A DNA stretch of 21,949 nucleotides from positions 1 to 21,949 of the forward strand of contig CAKZHP010000030.1 in the NCBI GenBank assembly GCA_936924635.1, in the 5' to 3' direction. Below the pieces are notes generated by a model. The model was not told the origin of the DNA, did no database searches, and saw only the letters and a program-made list of their open reading frames with translations. Positions 1-6,820 of the stretch are shown piece by piece. Positions within the stretch are counted from its first letter, which is position 1. Each line of letters begins with the position of its first letter. Source of the stretch: an uncultured Propionibacteriaceae bacterium (GTDB lineage Bacteria > Actinomycetota > Actinomycetes > Propionibacteriales > Propionibacteriaceae). Both the position numbers and the translations under genes were made by a program.

Positions 1-115
1 CGGGGCTGGCGGCCGACGACGGCGCCGGCTCCGGCGTAAGGCTGCGGCGCGGCGCCTCCGGTGCCGGAGCGCACGCTGCCAGCAGCACCGCCAGCACGAC
101 GGCCAAGGCCCTCAT
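1..115 (-). CDS. Lipoprotein, N-terminal fragment (possibly TlpA/thioredoxin-like)
   Basis: Only the first 38 codons lie in the window; the gene runs off the left edge. The ATG at 115-113 overlaps the stop of the upstream nth gene as ATGA, so translation is probably coupled. The visible protein starts MRALAVVLAVLLAACAPAP: a short basic n-region, a hydrophobic stretch and a lipobox (LAAC) with Cys at residue 15, followed by a Pro/Ala-rich linker. This is a type II (lipoprotein) signal peptide, so the mature protein should be lipid-anchored outside the membrane. In other actinomycetes the gene right after nth often encodes a TlpA-like membrane thioredoxin (Rv3673c in M. tuberculosis, from memory). 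That identity is inference from position only, because no catalytic domain is visible. Confidence 0.72.
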   Translation of the reverse strand, partial: MRALAVVLAVLLAACAPAPEAPRRSLTPEPAPSSAASP

Positions 116-810
116 CCGCGCGGCTCCCGCAGCAGCTTCGCGGCCTTGACCGGGTCGGTCTGCCCCTCTCCGTACGCCGGGCACAACGTCGCCACCGGGC
201 ACGCGCCGCAGGCGGGGTTGCGGGCGTGGCAGCAGCGCCGGCCGTGCCAGATCACCCGGTGCGACATGATCGTCCACTCCGCCTTGGGGATCAGCCCGGC
301 GATGTCCTTCTCGACCTGGACCGGCTCGGTCGACTCGGTCCACCCGAAGCGGCGGCTCAGCCGCAGCACATGGGTGTCGGTGGTGATCCCCGGCACCCCG
401 AAGGCGTCGCCCAGCACCACGTTCGCGGTCTTACGGCCCACGCCAGGCAGGGTGACCAGGTCTTCCAGCCTGCCCGGCACCTGCCCGTCGAAGCGCTCCA
501 CCAGCGCGGCCCCGAGCTTGAGCAGGGAGTCGGTCTTGGCCCGGAAGAACCCCGTCGGCGTGATGATCGCCTCCACGTCCGCCCGGTCGGCACCGGCCAG
601 GGCGACAGCGTCGGGGTAGGCCGCGAACAGCCGCGGCGTCACGGAGTTCACGCGCCGGTCGGTCGACTGCGCCGACAGGATCGTCGCGACCAGCAGCTGG
701 AACGGGGTCGTGAAGTCGAGCTCGCAGTGGGCATCGGGATAGGCAGCCGCCAGCTCCCGGTTGATCCGCCGGGCACGTCGCACCAGCGCCAGCCTGCTCT
801 CCGTCGTCAC
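112..810 (-). CDS. nth: Endonuclease III (DNA glycosylase/AP lyase)
   Basis: Base-excision repair enzyme that removes oxidised pyrimidines and cleaves the abasic site. The 232-aa product has the usual bacterial length. It shows the helix-hairpin-helix LPGVGRKTA (residues 121-129) with catalytic Lys127, the catalytic Asp145 in TTDTHV, and a C-terminal [4Fe-4S] cluster motif C-X6-C-X2-C-X5-C (Cys194, 201, 204, 210). The start is a GTG at 810. There is no Shine-Dalgarno, but a TAGGCT box ends 6 nt before the GTG, which suggests a leaderless transcript of its own. The stop overlaps the start of the downstream lipoprotein gene. Family assignment is very secure. Confidence 0.97.
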   Translation of the reverse strand: MTTESRLALVRRARRINRELAAAYPDAHCELDFTTPFQLLVATILSAQSTDRRVNSVTPRLFAAYPDAVALAGADRADVEAIITPTGFFRAKTDSLLKLGAALVERFDGQVPGRLEDLVTLPGVGRKTANVVLGDAFGVPGITTDTHVLRLSRRFGWTESTEPVQVEKDIAGLIPKAEWTIMSHRVIWHGRRCCHARNPACGACPVATLCPAYGEGQTDPVKAAKLLREPRG

Positions 811-816
811 GGCGCC

Positions 817-822
817 AGCCTA
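817..822 (-). promoter_or_regulatory. Candidate leaderless -10 box of nth
   Basis: TAGGCT on the minus strand, separated by 6 nt (GGCGCC) from the GTG at 810. There is no Shine-Dalgarno. A TANNNT box in this position places the transcription start on the start codon, as in leaderless mRNAs of actinomycetes. No clear -35 is seen. Confidence 0.5.
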
Positions 823-860
823 CGAGAGGCGTCTGACAGTTTCGCGTACGGGCAGAGCGC

Positions 861-1316
861 TCAGAGCTCGACGACCAGCTCCACCTCGACCGGCGACCCC
901 ATCGGGAGCGAGGAGACGCCGACCGCGCTCCGTACGTGCTTCCCGGCCTCCCCGAACACCTCGACCATCAGCTCGCTGGCGCCGTTGGCGACCGCGGGGT
1001 GGGCCGTGAAGTCCGGCGTGCTGGCCACGAACACGCAGACCCGCACCACACGGGTGATCGCGTCCACGCCGCCGGCCACCGAAGCGGCAGCGGCGATGGC
1101 GTTCAGACCCGCGGTGCGCGCGGCCTCGTATGCCTGCTCCTGCGTCACCGCACCACCGACCGCACCGGTCACGGTGAGGGCACCATCGACGAACGGCAGC
1201 TGCCCGGCGGTGAGCACCTGCGAGCCGGAGCGGGTCGCCGGCACGTACGCGGCCAGCGGCTTGGGCACCTTGGGCAGGGTCAGCCCGAGCTCGGTGAGGC
1301 GAGCCGACGCCGTCAC
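861..1316 (-). CDS. RidA (YjgF/YER057c/UK114) family protein
   Basis: RidA proteins are small trimeric enzymes that hydrolyse reactive enamine/imine intermediates, the best known being 2-aminoacrylate from PLP enzymes. The product is 151 aa from the GTG at 1316 (MTASARLTELGLTLP), longer at the N-terminus than classical 125-130-aa RidA, as in the actinobacterial Rv3678c-like subgroup (from memory). The C-terminal core (VVRVCVFVAS, then HVRSAVGVSSLP) keeps Arg129, which I align with the catalytic Arg105 of E. coli RidA. The GTG overlaps the stop of the upstream small gene as GTGA, so the pair is translationally coupled. A longer open frame reaching 1493 exists, but its extra residues are low-complexity antisense-like sequence over the small gene, so I reject that start. 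Substrate is unknown. Confidence 0.88.
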   Translation of the reverse strand: MTASARLTELGLTLPKVPKPLAAYVPATRSGSQVLTAGQLPFVDGALTVTGAVGGAVTQEQAYEAARTAGLNAIAAAASVAGGVDAITRVVRVCVFVASTPDFTAHPAVANGASELMVEVFGEAGKHVRSAVGVSSLPMGSPVEVELVVEL

Positions 1317-1471
1317 TGCTGGACCGGACGCTTCAGGTAGGCGACCAGGTTCTCGGGGTTGGCGCCCGGCACCACGGCGACGAGCTCCCAGCCGTCGGAG
1401 CCCCAGGTGTCGAGGATCTGCTTCGTCGCGTGCACCAGCAGCGGCACGGTCACGTACTCCCACTTCGTCAT
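1313..1471 (-). CDS. Small DUF4177-like protein
   Basis: A 52-aa protein, MTKWEYVTVPLLVHATKQ..., with the W-E-Y start and the DGWELVAVVPG core typical of the DUF4177 family of tiny alpha/beta proteins of unknown function. Very similar small proteins precede the RidA gene in other actinomycetes (Rv3678A in M. tuberculosis, from memory), so the pair is a conserved unit. The ATG at 1471 is chosen because homologs start at MTKWEY and because TACGCT lies 6 nt upstream, fitting a leaderless start; no Shine-Dalgarno is visible. Its stop overlaps the RidA GTG by 4 nt. No function can be given. Confidence 0.85.
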   Translation of the reverse strand: MTKWEYVTVPLLVHATKQILDTWGSDGWELVAVVPGANPENLVAYLKRPVQQ

Positions 1472-1477
1472 GGCGGC

Positions 1478-1483
1478 AGCGTA
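1478..1483 (-). promoter_or_regulatory. Candidate leaderless -10 box of the DUF4177-RidA unit
   Basis: TACGCT (TANNNT) on the minus strand, 6 nt before the ATG at 1471, in a leader without Shine-Dalgarno. It has the same geometry as the boxes before nth and map. Confidence 0.45.
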
Positions 1484-1568
1484 GCCCGTGCATAACCTCG
1501 GGGCCTGCGTGCGTCGGTCGGTCACGGAGCGGTGCCGCCGGTCGTGCACGCCGGCCGGCCAGGCCCTT

Positions 1569-3224
1569 TCAGATGCCCAGACGCTGGCAGACCTCGGCAC
1601 CACCGACGGCCCGGACCATCTGCGGGTCAGCGACCACCACGAGCCGGTCGGTCGCCCGGGACAGCCCCACGTACAGGCGTTCGGCTGCCCGGTCGCGACT
1701 GCCGTCCTCGTTCACGCAGAGCACCACCGCACGACGCTCCATCCCCTTGAACCCCAGCACGTGGCCGTAGAAGATGTCGTCCGCGTCCAAGAACTGCGCC
1801 CAGTAGGCCTTCTGCCCCAGAGAGCTCTGCCGCTCTTTCTGCACCGGGTGGCGAGGGCCGGTGCTGATGAGCGCGACGTCCTGCGGCTCCCAGCCTTCCT
1901 CCAGCAGCATCTCCACCTGGTCATCAGCGACGCTCAGCGCACCCGCCGGGTCAGATGCCACGAACGTGACCTCGGGGCCGTCCCCGCCGCGCAGCTCCAT
2001 CCCCACCGGCGCCAGGGAGGCGAAGGTCTGCGCGATCTGGCGGGTGTTGCGCAGGTTGTGGTCGAGCACCAGCGGCACCAGTGGCACCGGTGGCCGCCCG
2101 AAGCGGGCGAAGACCCGTTGCCGTTCGTCTGAGTACGCATACAGACCGCCCGTCTCCTCGTCGCGCAGTGCGCGCACCAGGGGTTGCCACCAGTCGTCGG
2201 CGAAGTCCTGCGCCTCGTCGACGATGATCGCGTCGAACTTCTCCCGCCACTCCAGGGTCGCGGCGCGCTCCGCCATCAGCCGCGGCAGCTCCGTCTCCCA
2301 GAAGTCGGGGTCGTCCCGATCGCCCTCCTCCGTGATGCCCCACCGGCGCCCCAGGTCCTCGAACGTGCCCACGAACACTGGGCTGGCCGACCGGTGCCCG
2401 CCGGCCAGCGCCCGCTCCAGGTGGGAGGCGAGCCCGTACGAGTAGCAGACCACGGCCACCCGCTTCTTCTTGCCCTGCGTCAGCCGCCCGGAGGCCAGGT
2501 CTCGAGCCTGCTGGATGGCCAGCACCGTCTTGCCTGACCCGGCCCCGCCCCGGATCTCGACCCGTGGCAGCAGCCGGATGACCTGGAGCAGCGTCGCCTG
2601 CTCGACTGAGAGCCGCTGGGCGTGCTCTTCCCGCTCGGCCGCCAGGGCCAGCAGATCGCGGGCGGGGAGGGACCGACCCTGCACGATCTCGGTGATCAGC
2701 TCGACGTCGTCACCCCGCGGCGGGCGGGCATCCGTCTGCGGCTCCATGGTCGCCCGGAGCCGTACGCCCAATGACCCGAGATCACCGCTCCCTGACACGT
2801 GCTCACGAGGCAGCGCCGGGTGCGAGAAGTCGTCGTCCAGAGCCGTGTGCGCCAGCACCAGGTGGTGCCCCCACCGCACCCGACCACGGCTGCCCCATCG
2901 CGGGTCGCTCTCCACGTACCGTCGCAGCGCGTACTGCGACGCAATCATCTGTTCGACCGGTCGGATCCGTTGCGTGGTCTCCCGCTTGATGTACCACTGC
3001 CCACCCTCGACCCAGACGTGGCTGCCCTTGACCTCGACCACCACGATCCCGGCGTCAGGGATGAGCACCACCAGGTCGGCCTCATGATCACCCTGGTCAT
3101 CCGCGATCCGCACATTCCCCAGCACCACGCAGTCGTCGCCGAGCTGAGCGGTCACCAGGTCGAAGACACGCTCCTCCGACGGGGTGACGAAGCGTGGCCG
3201 GTAGGGGACGTACGCACCCATCAC
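1569..3224 (-). CDS. NERD-domain nuclease fused to a superfamily 1 (UvrD/Rep-like) DNA helicase
   Basis: A 551-aa two-part protein. Residues 13-130 form a NERD (nuclease-related) domain with the restriction-endonuclease-like signature Asp50...Glu64-x-Lys66 (EADLVV then VEVKG). Residues 205-545 form an SF1 helicase core: Walker A GGAGSGKT (226-233), Walker B DEAQD (336-340), the arginine-bearing LDHNLRNTRQI (388-398), FKGMERRAVVL (492-502) and the C-terminal LYVGLSRATDRLVV (517-530). All key catalytic residues I can identify are present, so it should be active. Start: GTG at 3224 or the adjacent ATG at 3221, both after a G-rich Shine-Dalgarno (GAGGGGGGG). The family is linked to DNA processing, and related fusions are found on plasmids and in defence islands; the role here is unknown. 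It sits between map and the DUF4177-RidA pair, inside an otherwise conserved neighbourhood. Confidence 0.9.
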   Translation of the reverse strand: MMGAYVPYRPRFVTPSEERVFDLVTAQLGDDCVVLGNVRIADDQGDHEADLVVLIPDAGIVVVEVKGSHVWVEGGQWYIKRETTQRIRPVEQMIASQYALRRYVESDPRWGSRGRVRWGHHLVLAHTALDDDFSHPALPREHVSGSGDLGSLGVRLRATMEPQTDARPPRGDDVELITEIVQGRSLPARDLLALAAEREEHAQRLSVEQATLLQVIRLLPRVEIRGGAGSGKTVLAIQQARDLASGRLTQGKKKRVAVVCYSYGLASHLERALAGGHRSASPVFVGTFEDLGRRWGITEEGDRDDPDFWETELPRLMAERAATLEWREKFDAIIVDEAQDFADDWWQPLVRALRDEETGGLYAYSDERQRVFARFGRPPVPLVPLVLDHNLRNTRQIAQTFASLAPVGMELRGGDGPEVTFVASDPAGALSVADDQVEMLLEEGWEPQDVALISTGPRHPVQKERQSSLGQKAYWAQFLDADDIFYGHVLGFKGMERRAVVLCVNEDGSRDRAAERLYVGLSRATDRLVVVADPQMVRAVGGAEVCQRLGI

Positions 3225-3353
3225 CGTTCCCCCCCTCTGCTCGGCGCGCGGCAGCGAGCACCGGCGAGCGCGAATCTAGTGCAGCCGGCGCGAGCCCGTC
3301 TGGGGGATTGCGCCAGCGCCTCCATCGTCGTTTGCTCGTCCGGCGGCGGGAGG

Positions 3354-4163
3354 TCAGCTCGAGGGCAGGAGCGCGTTGTCGGGGATCCCGATGCCGTCCG
3401 GTCGCGCGGTGAGCACCAGCGGCCCGTCCTCGGTGATGGCGACCGTGTGCTCGGAGTGGGCTCCTCGCGAGCCGTCGACCGAGCGCAGCGTCCACCCGTC
3501 CGGGTCGGTGACGATCTGGTCGGTGGTCTCCAGCAGCCAGGGCTCGATGGCGATCACCAGGCCGGGCTCCAGCCGCAGCCCACGGCCCGGCTTGCCGTCG
3601 TTGGGCACGTGCGGGTCGCCGTGCATGGTGCGGCCGACCCCGTGACCACCGAACTGCAGGTTGCACCGAAAGCCCGACCGCTTCGAGATCTTGCCGATCG
3701 CCGCCGAGATGTCACCCAGGTGATTGCCCGGCACGGCCGCTCGGATGCCGGCTGCCAGCGCGCGCTGCGTGACCTCGATCAGGCGGAGATCGTCGGGCCG
3801 GGCCTCCCCGACCACGAACGAGATCGCCGAGTCTGAGACCCACCCGTTGAGTGACACCGCGAGGTCGAGCGTCAGGAGGTCGCCGTCGGTGAGGACGTAG
3901 TCGTGGGGCAACCCGTGCAGCACCGCGTCGTTTACCGACGTGCAGATGTAGTGCCCGAACGGGCTCGCCCCGAAGCTGGGGTGGTAGTCGACGTAACAGC
4001 TCTCCGCCCCGGCCCCCTCGATCAGCCGCTTGGTCCGGGCGTCGATGTCGAGCAGGTTGTCCCCCACGCCCGTGCTCGCGGCCAGGGTGGTGAGGGTCTC
4101 GGCGACGAACCTCCCCGCCGCCTGCATCTCGCGGATCTCGTCAGGGGTACGCAGCTCGGTCAC
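3354..4163 (-). CDS. map: Methionine aminopeptidase, type I
   Basis: Cytosolic metalloprotease that removes the initiator Met from nascent proteins. With the GTG at 4163 the product is 269 aa, starting MTELRTPDEIREMQAAG as in the family. The five metal ligands are visible: Asp100 (LTLDLAV), Asp111 (WVSDSA), His174 (GGHGVGRTMHGDP), Glu207 (AIEPW) and Glu238 (SEHTVAI), plus the active-site His83 (VLHG). A GTG at 4187 in the same frame would add 8 residues (MHCAYPRR) not expected for the family. A TATCCT box 6 nt before 4163 and no Shine-Dalgarno fit a leaderless start at 4163. It is divergent from the ArsA pair. Actinomycetes often carry two map genes; this is a stand-alone copy, not the one in the ribosomal-protein cluster. 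Confidence 0.96.
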   Translation of the reverse strand: MTELRTPDEIREMQAAGRFVAETLTTLAASTGVGDNLLDIDARTKRLIEGAGAESCYVDYHPSFGASPFGHYICTSVNDAVLHGLPHDYVLTDGDLLTLDLAVSLNGWVSDSAISFVVGEARPDDLRLIEVTQRALAAGIRAAVPGNHLGDISAAIGKISKRSGFRCNLQFGGHGVGRTMHGDPHVPNDGKPGRGLRLEPGLVIAIEPWLLETTDQIVTDPDGWTLRSVDGSRGAHSEHTVAITEDGPLVLTARPDGIGIPDNALLPSS

Positions 4164-4169
4164 CCGCCG

Positions 4170-4175
4170 AGGATA
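4170..4175 (-). promoter_or_regulatory. Candidate leaderless -10 box of map
   Basis: TATCCT on the minus strand, 6 nt (CGGCGG) before the GTG at 4163. It favours this start over the in-frame GTG at 4187, which lies upstream of the box. No clear -35. Confidence 0.5.
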
Positions 4176-4311
4176 GGCGCAGTGCACCCGGCAGCATCGT
4201 CGGCGGCGCCAGCCACGGGGGCCTGCCTGGATCGTGGGACCGCAGCGGCAAGGTCGCGGCTCACGATCACGATCGGGTGTCGGCCGGCCCGTGGCGTACG
4301 GGTCGCAGCCC

Positions 4312-4317
4312 TAGGCT
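4312..4317 (+). promoter_or_regulatory. Candidate leaderless -10 box of the ArsA pair
   Basis: TAGGCT, separated by 7 nt from the ATG at 4325, with no Shine-Dalgarno between them. It is the same hexamer as before nth. It supports 4325 rather than the longer frame starting at 4277. Confidence 0.5.
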
Positions 4318-4324
4318 AGCCCGT

Positions 4325-5236
4325 ATGCCAGATGCCGCCCCGCTCCATGTCGTGAGCGGCAAGGGCGGCACCGGCAAGACGACGGTCTCCTTGGCCCTCG
4401 CGCACGTCCTCGCCCGTACCTCCGGAGACACCCTGGTCGCCGAGGTCGAGGCTCGGCACGGTCTGACCGAGGCGGCCGGCCGGCCGCCCGTGCCTCTGGG
4501 AGAGGAGCGGCACCTGCTCACCGACGCCCATGAGGTGCGCGTGCTCAGCGTCGACCCGGGCAGGGCCCTCACCGACTACCTGGAGAGCACCCTGCGCCTG
4601 GGCCTGGCCGGCAAGGTTCTCGAGCGCACCGGGTTCATCGACTTCGCCACCGAGCTGGCCCCCGGTCTCCATGACGCGCTGCTGACCGGGAAGCTCTACC
4701 AGGTGTGCCGGCGCCGCGCGAAGGGTGAACCGAACGCGGTCGCGGCCGTGGTGCTGGACGCCCCGCCGACGGGCAGGATCGAGCGGTTCCTCACCGCCGG
4801 CGACGCGCTCGCCGAGGTGGTGCCCTCGGGCCCGGTCCACGCGCACGCCCAGACGATGATGACGCTGCTGCGCTCGGCGACCACCCGCGTGCACCTGGTG
4901 ACGACGCTGACCGAGATGGCGGTGACGGAGACACTCGCCACCCTCGACGCCCTGCGACGGCACGGGATCGCGGCCGGTCGAGTCATCGCCACCATGGTCC
5001 TCACCGACGTGCCGGCCCTCCCCGCCGGCTTGGACGAGCCCCGCCTCCTCGCCGCCCACGCCGCCGAGCGCGCCGCCGTGGCCGCCCAGCGACCTTGGGC
5101 CGACGCCCTGTCACAGCGGCTCGCCACCGATGGACTGCCACCGCTGGTCACGTTGCCGTTCCTCGCCGACGACCTCACCCCCACCGACGTACGCCGCCTC
5201 GCCGACGCCCTCCGACCCCAGTGGGTGGCGGCATGA
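4325..5236 (+). CDS. ArsA/Get3-like P-loop ATPase, subunit 1
   Basis: A 303-aa SIMIBI-class ATPase of the anion-transporting ArsA/Get3 family. It has a deviant Walker A near the N-terminus, SGKGGTGKTT (11-20), including the signature Lys13 that in such dimers reaches the nucleotide of the partner subunit, and a switch II-like VVLDAPPTGRI. The start at 4325 is set by the P-loop position and the TAGGCT box 7 nt upstream; the frame is open back to 4277 without support. Its stop overlaps the start of the second ATPase gene as ATGA. The pair followed by whiB4/wblA and a class A PBP is conserved in actinomycetes (Rv3679-Rv3680; SCO3577-SCO3578, from memory). Arsenite export is unlikely, as no arsB or arsR is nearby; the M. 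tuberculosis pair has been linked to detoxification. Substrate here is unknown. Confidence 0.9.
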   Translation: MPDAAPLHVVSGKGGTGKTTVSLALAHVLARTSGDTLVAEVEARHGLTEAAGRPPVPLGEERHLLTDAHEVRVLSVDPGRALTDYLESTLRLGLAGKVLERTGFIDFATELAPGLHDALLTGKLYQVCRRRAKGEPNAVAAVVLDAPPTGRIERFLTAGDALAEVVPSGPVHAHAQTMMTLLRSATTRVHLVTTLTEMAVTETLATLDALRRHGIAAGRVIATMVLTDVPALPAGLDEPRLLAAHAAERAAVAAQRPWADALSQRLATDGLPPLVTLPFLADDLTPTDVRRLADALRPQWVAA

Positions 5237-6354
5237 GCGCGCCCTTGTTCGACGTCGAAGCCCTGCTCGCCGACCGAGGCGTGCAGGTGGTGGTGTCGTG
5301 CGGCACCGGCGGGGTCGGCAAGACCTCGCTGTCGGCCGCGATGGCCCTGCGCGCCGCCGATGCCGGCCGCAAGGTGGTGCTGGTCACGGTCGACCCCGCC
5401 AAGCGTCTGGCGACGGCGCTCGGTCTCGACACCCTCGGCGCCGATCCCGAGCCCGTCGAGGTGTCCGGCAGCGGGTCGCTCGACGCCCTGATGCTCGACA
5501 TGACGGCCACCTTCGACGCCGCGGTGCGCTCCCACGCCCCCACCGGCCAGGTCGAGGCGGTGCTCCGCAACCCGTTCTACAAGGCGCTCAGCACCTCGTT
5601 CGCCGGCACGCAGGACTACATGGCCTGCGAGAAGCTGGGGCAGCTGCACGAAGAGGCGACCCGTACGGGCCGGTGGAACCTGATCGTCGTCGACACTCCC
5701 CCGTCCCGTTCCGCGCTCGACTTCCTCGACGCGCCCGCGCGGCTCGACCGGCTCGTCGACAGCCCGGTGATGCGGGTGCTTGCCCCGCGCAGCGGGCCGT
5801 TGAAGCTGCTGAACGCCGGCCTGTCCCAGGTCACGTCCGTGATCTCCCGCGTGCTGGGCAGCCAGGCGTTGACGGACCTTCAGATGTTCGCGTCGGCGTT
5901 CGAGATGGTGATGTCGGGTTTACGCGGGCGGGCCGAGCGCGTCCGGCGGCTGCTTGCCTCACCGGCGACGGCGTTCGTCGTGGTCGCCAGCCCGCGCGCC
6001 GCGGCGCTCACCGAGGCCCGTTTCCTCATCGACCGGTTGCGCGACGCGTACGCGACCGAGGCCAGTGGCGTCGTCGTCAACAGGCTGTCGCCACCGGTGC
6101 CGCTCTCGCCGGTCGACCAGCAGCGGTTGAGGGCCGACCAGGCGGCGTACGGGTGGTGGGTTGGCACCTGGGACCGTTACCGCGCCCAGCAGCGCGCGGT
6201 ACTGGGGCTCATCGGGCGCGGCGTGGCGGTGACCGTGGTGCCGGTGGTGCCGCGCGAGATCACCGACCTGGGGGCGGTGCGGGAGCTAGGAGCCCTTGTG
6301 GTCGCCGGCGCCCTGCTTGCCGAGGAGGACGACGCTCCAGTTCTCGACGTCTGA
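5233..6354 (+). CDS. ArsA/Get3-like P-loop ATPase, subunit 2
   Basis: A 373-aa protein starting MSAPLFDVEALLADRG at the ATG (5233) that overlaps the previous stop. Walker A is CGTGGVGKTS (23-32): the catalytic Lys30 is kept, but the position of the deviant signature lysine is Thr25. It also has VTVDPAKRLATALG (a typical switch I/A-loop region) and VVDTPPSRSALDFLD (switch II, D-T-P-P). Subunit 1 keeps the signature lysine and this one does not, so an asymmetric heterodimer is a reasonable inference. The last 69 bp (6286-6354) overlap the 3' end of the convergent whiB gene. A frame extending back to 5095 lies over subunit 1 and is rejected. Confidence 0.9.
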   Translation: MSAPLFDVEALLADRGVQVVVSCGTGGVGKTSLSAAMALRAADAGRKVVLVTVDPAKRLATALGLDTLGADPEPVEVSGSGSLDALMLDMTATFDAAVRSHAPTGQVEAVLRNPFYKALSTSFAGTQDYMACEKLGQLHEEATRTGRWNLIVVDTPPSRSALDFLDAPARLDRLVDSPVMRVLAPRSGPLKLLNAGLSQVTSVISRVLGSQALTDLQMFASAFEMVMSGLRGRAERVRRLLASPATAFVVVASPRAAALTEARFLIDRLRDAYATEASGVVVNRLSPPVPLSPVDQQRLRADQAAYGWWVGTWDRYRAQQRAVLGLIGRGVAVTVVPVVPREITDLGAVRELGALVVAGALLAEEDDAPVLDV

Positions 6355-6576
6355 CCGCTGGCGCAGCAGCTGGCGGCGCTCCCTCTCGGTCATGCCGCCC
6401 CACACCCCCCACTCGATGCGGTTGTCGAGGGCTTCGGCGAGACACTCGGAGCGCACGGGGCAACCGGAGCAGAGGGCCCGCACCCGCTTCTGGTCGGCGC
6501 CCTCGGGAAACAGCTCGTCCTGTCGGCCGCGGCACTTCGCCTGCAGCGTCCAGTCGTCTCGGCGGCTCAGCGACAT
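6286..6576 (-). CDS. whiB4: WhiB-family iron-sulfur regulator (WhiB4/WblA type)
   Basis: A 96-aa redox-sensing regulator. Four cysteines, Cys15, Cys36, Cys39 and Cys45 (C-X20-C-X2-C-X5-C), bind a [4Fe-4S] cluster; the GVWGG turn is at 57-61 and a basic ERERRQLLRQR follows, which in the family mediates DNA or sigma-factor contact. The ATG at 6576 follows AGGAG closely (2-nt gap). Position between the ArsA pair and a class A PBP matches M. tuberculosis whiB4 (Rv3681c) and Streptomyces wblA (SCO3579), from memory, so I give that symbol; family is certain and subtype rests mainly on context. WhiB4 controls oxidative-stress responses and WblA represses development and antibiotic production. The 3' end overlaps subunit 2 of the ArsA pair in antisense by 69 bp. 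Confidence 0.93.
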   Translation of the reverse strand: MSLSRRDDWTLQAKCRGRQDELFPEGADQKRVRALCSGCPVRSECLAEALDNRIEWGVWGGMTERERRQLLRQRSDVENWSVVLLGKQGAGDHKGS

Positions 6577-6807
6577 CTCTCCTGAATCCCTTCACGTCAG
6601 CGCGGGGTTCTCGCTTCTCCTGGCACCGTACACATCCTGGGCAGCCTTGCCTAGATGTCGAGAGGGCGGTTGATACGAGGGCCGGAGTCGTCTCGCGGAG
6701 ACGCTGCCGGCCTGCCCACCCGTGGGGTGGTCCACGACCGACGCGACGGTGGGCCGCGCCTGTGGATATGCCCGGGACGTGATAAGAGAATTCTTAGATT
6801 CCTCGCC

Positions 6808-6813
6808 TACCCT
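6808..6813 (+). promoter_or_regulatory. Candidate leaderless -10 box of ponA
   Basis: TACCCT, 7 nt before the ATG at 6821. No Shine-Dalgarno separates them. An unusually AT-rich patch for this genome (6781-6800, containing AGAATTCT) lies just upstream and may hold further promoter or operator elements. Confidence 0.45.
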
Positions 6814-6820
6814 AGACCGC

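Noticed and set aside
61..1770. Long plus-strand open frame opposite nth, the RidA gene and the NERD-helicase
   Set aside because: It crosses several well-supported minus-strand genes and has low-complexity Arg/Ala/Pro composition; a shadow.
4200..4324. Small gene between map and the ArsA pair
   Set aside because: No frame with a start, coding bias and length is present; the stretch appears to be only a divergent promoter region.
5130..6782. Long plus-strand frame overlapping the second ArsA ATPase in another reading frame
   Set aside because: The ATPase frame has all P-loop and switch motifs; this one is Arg/Gly-rich noise.
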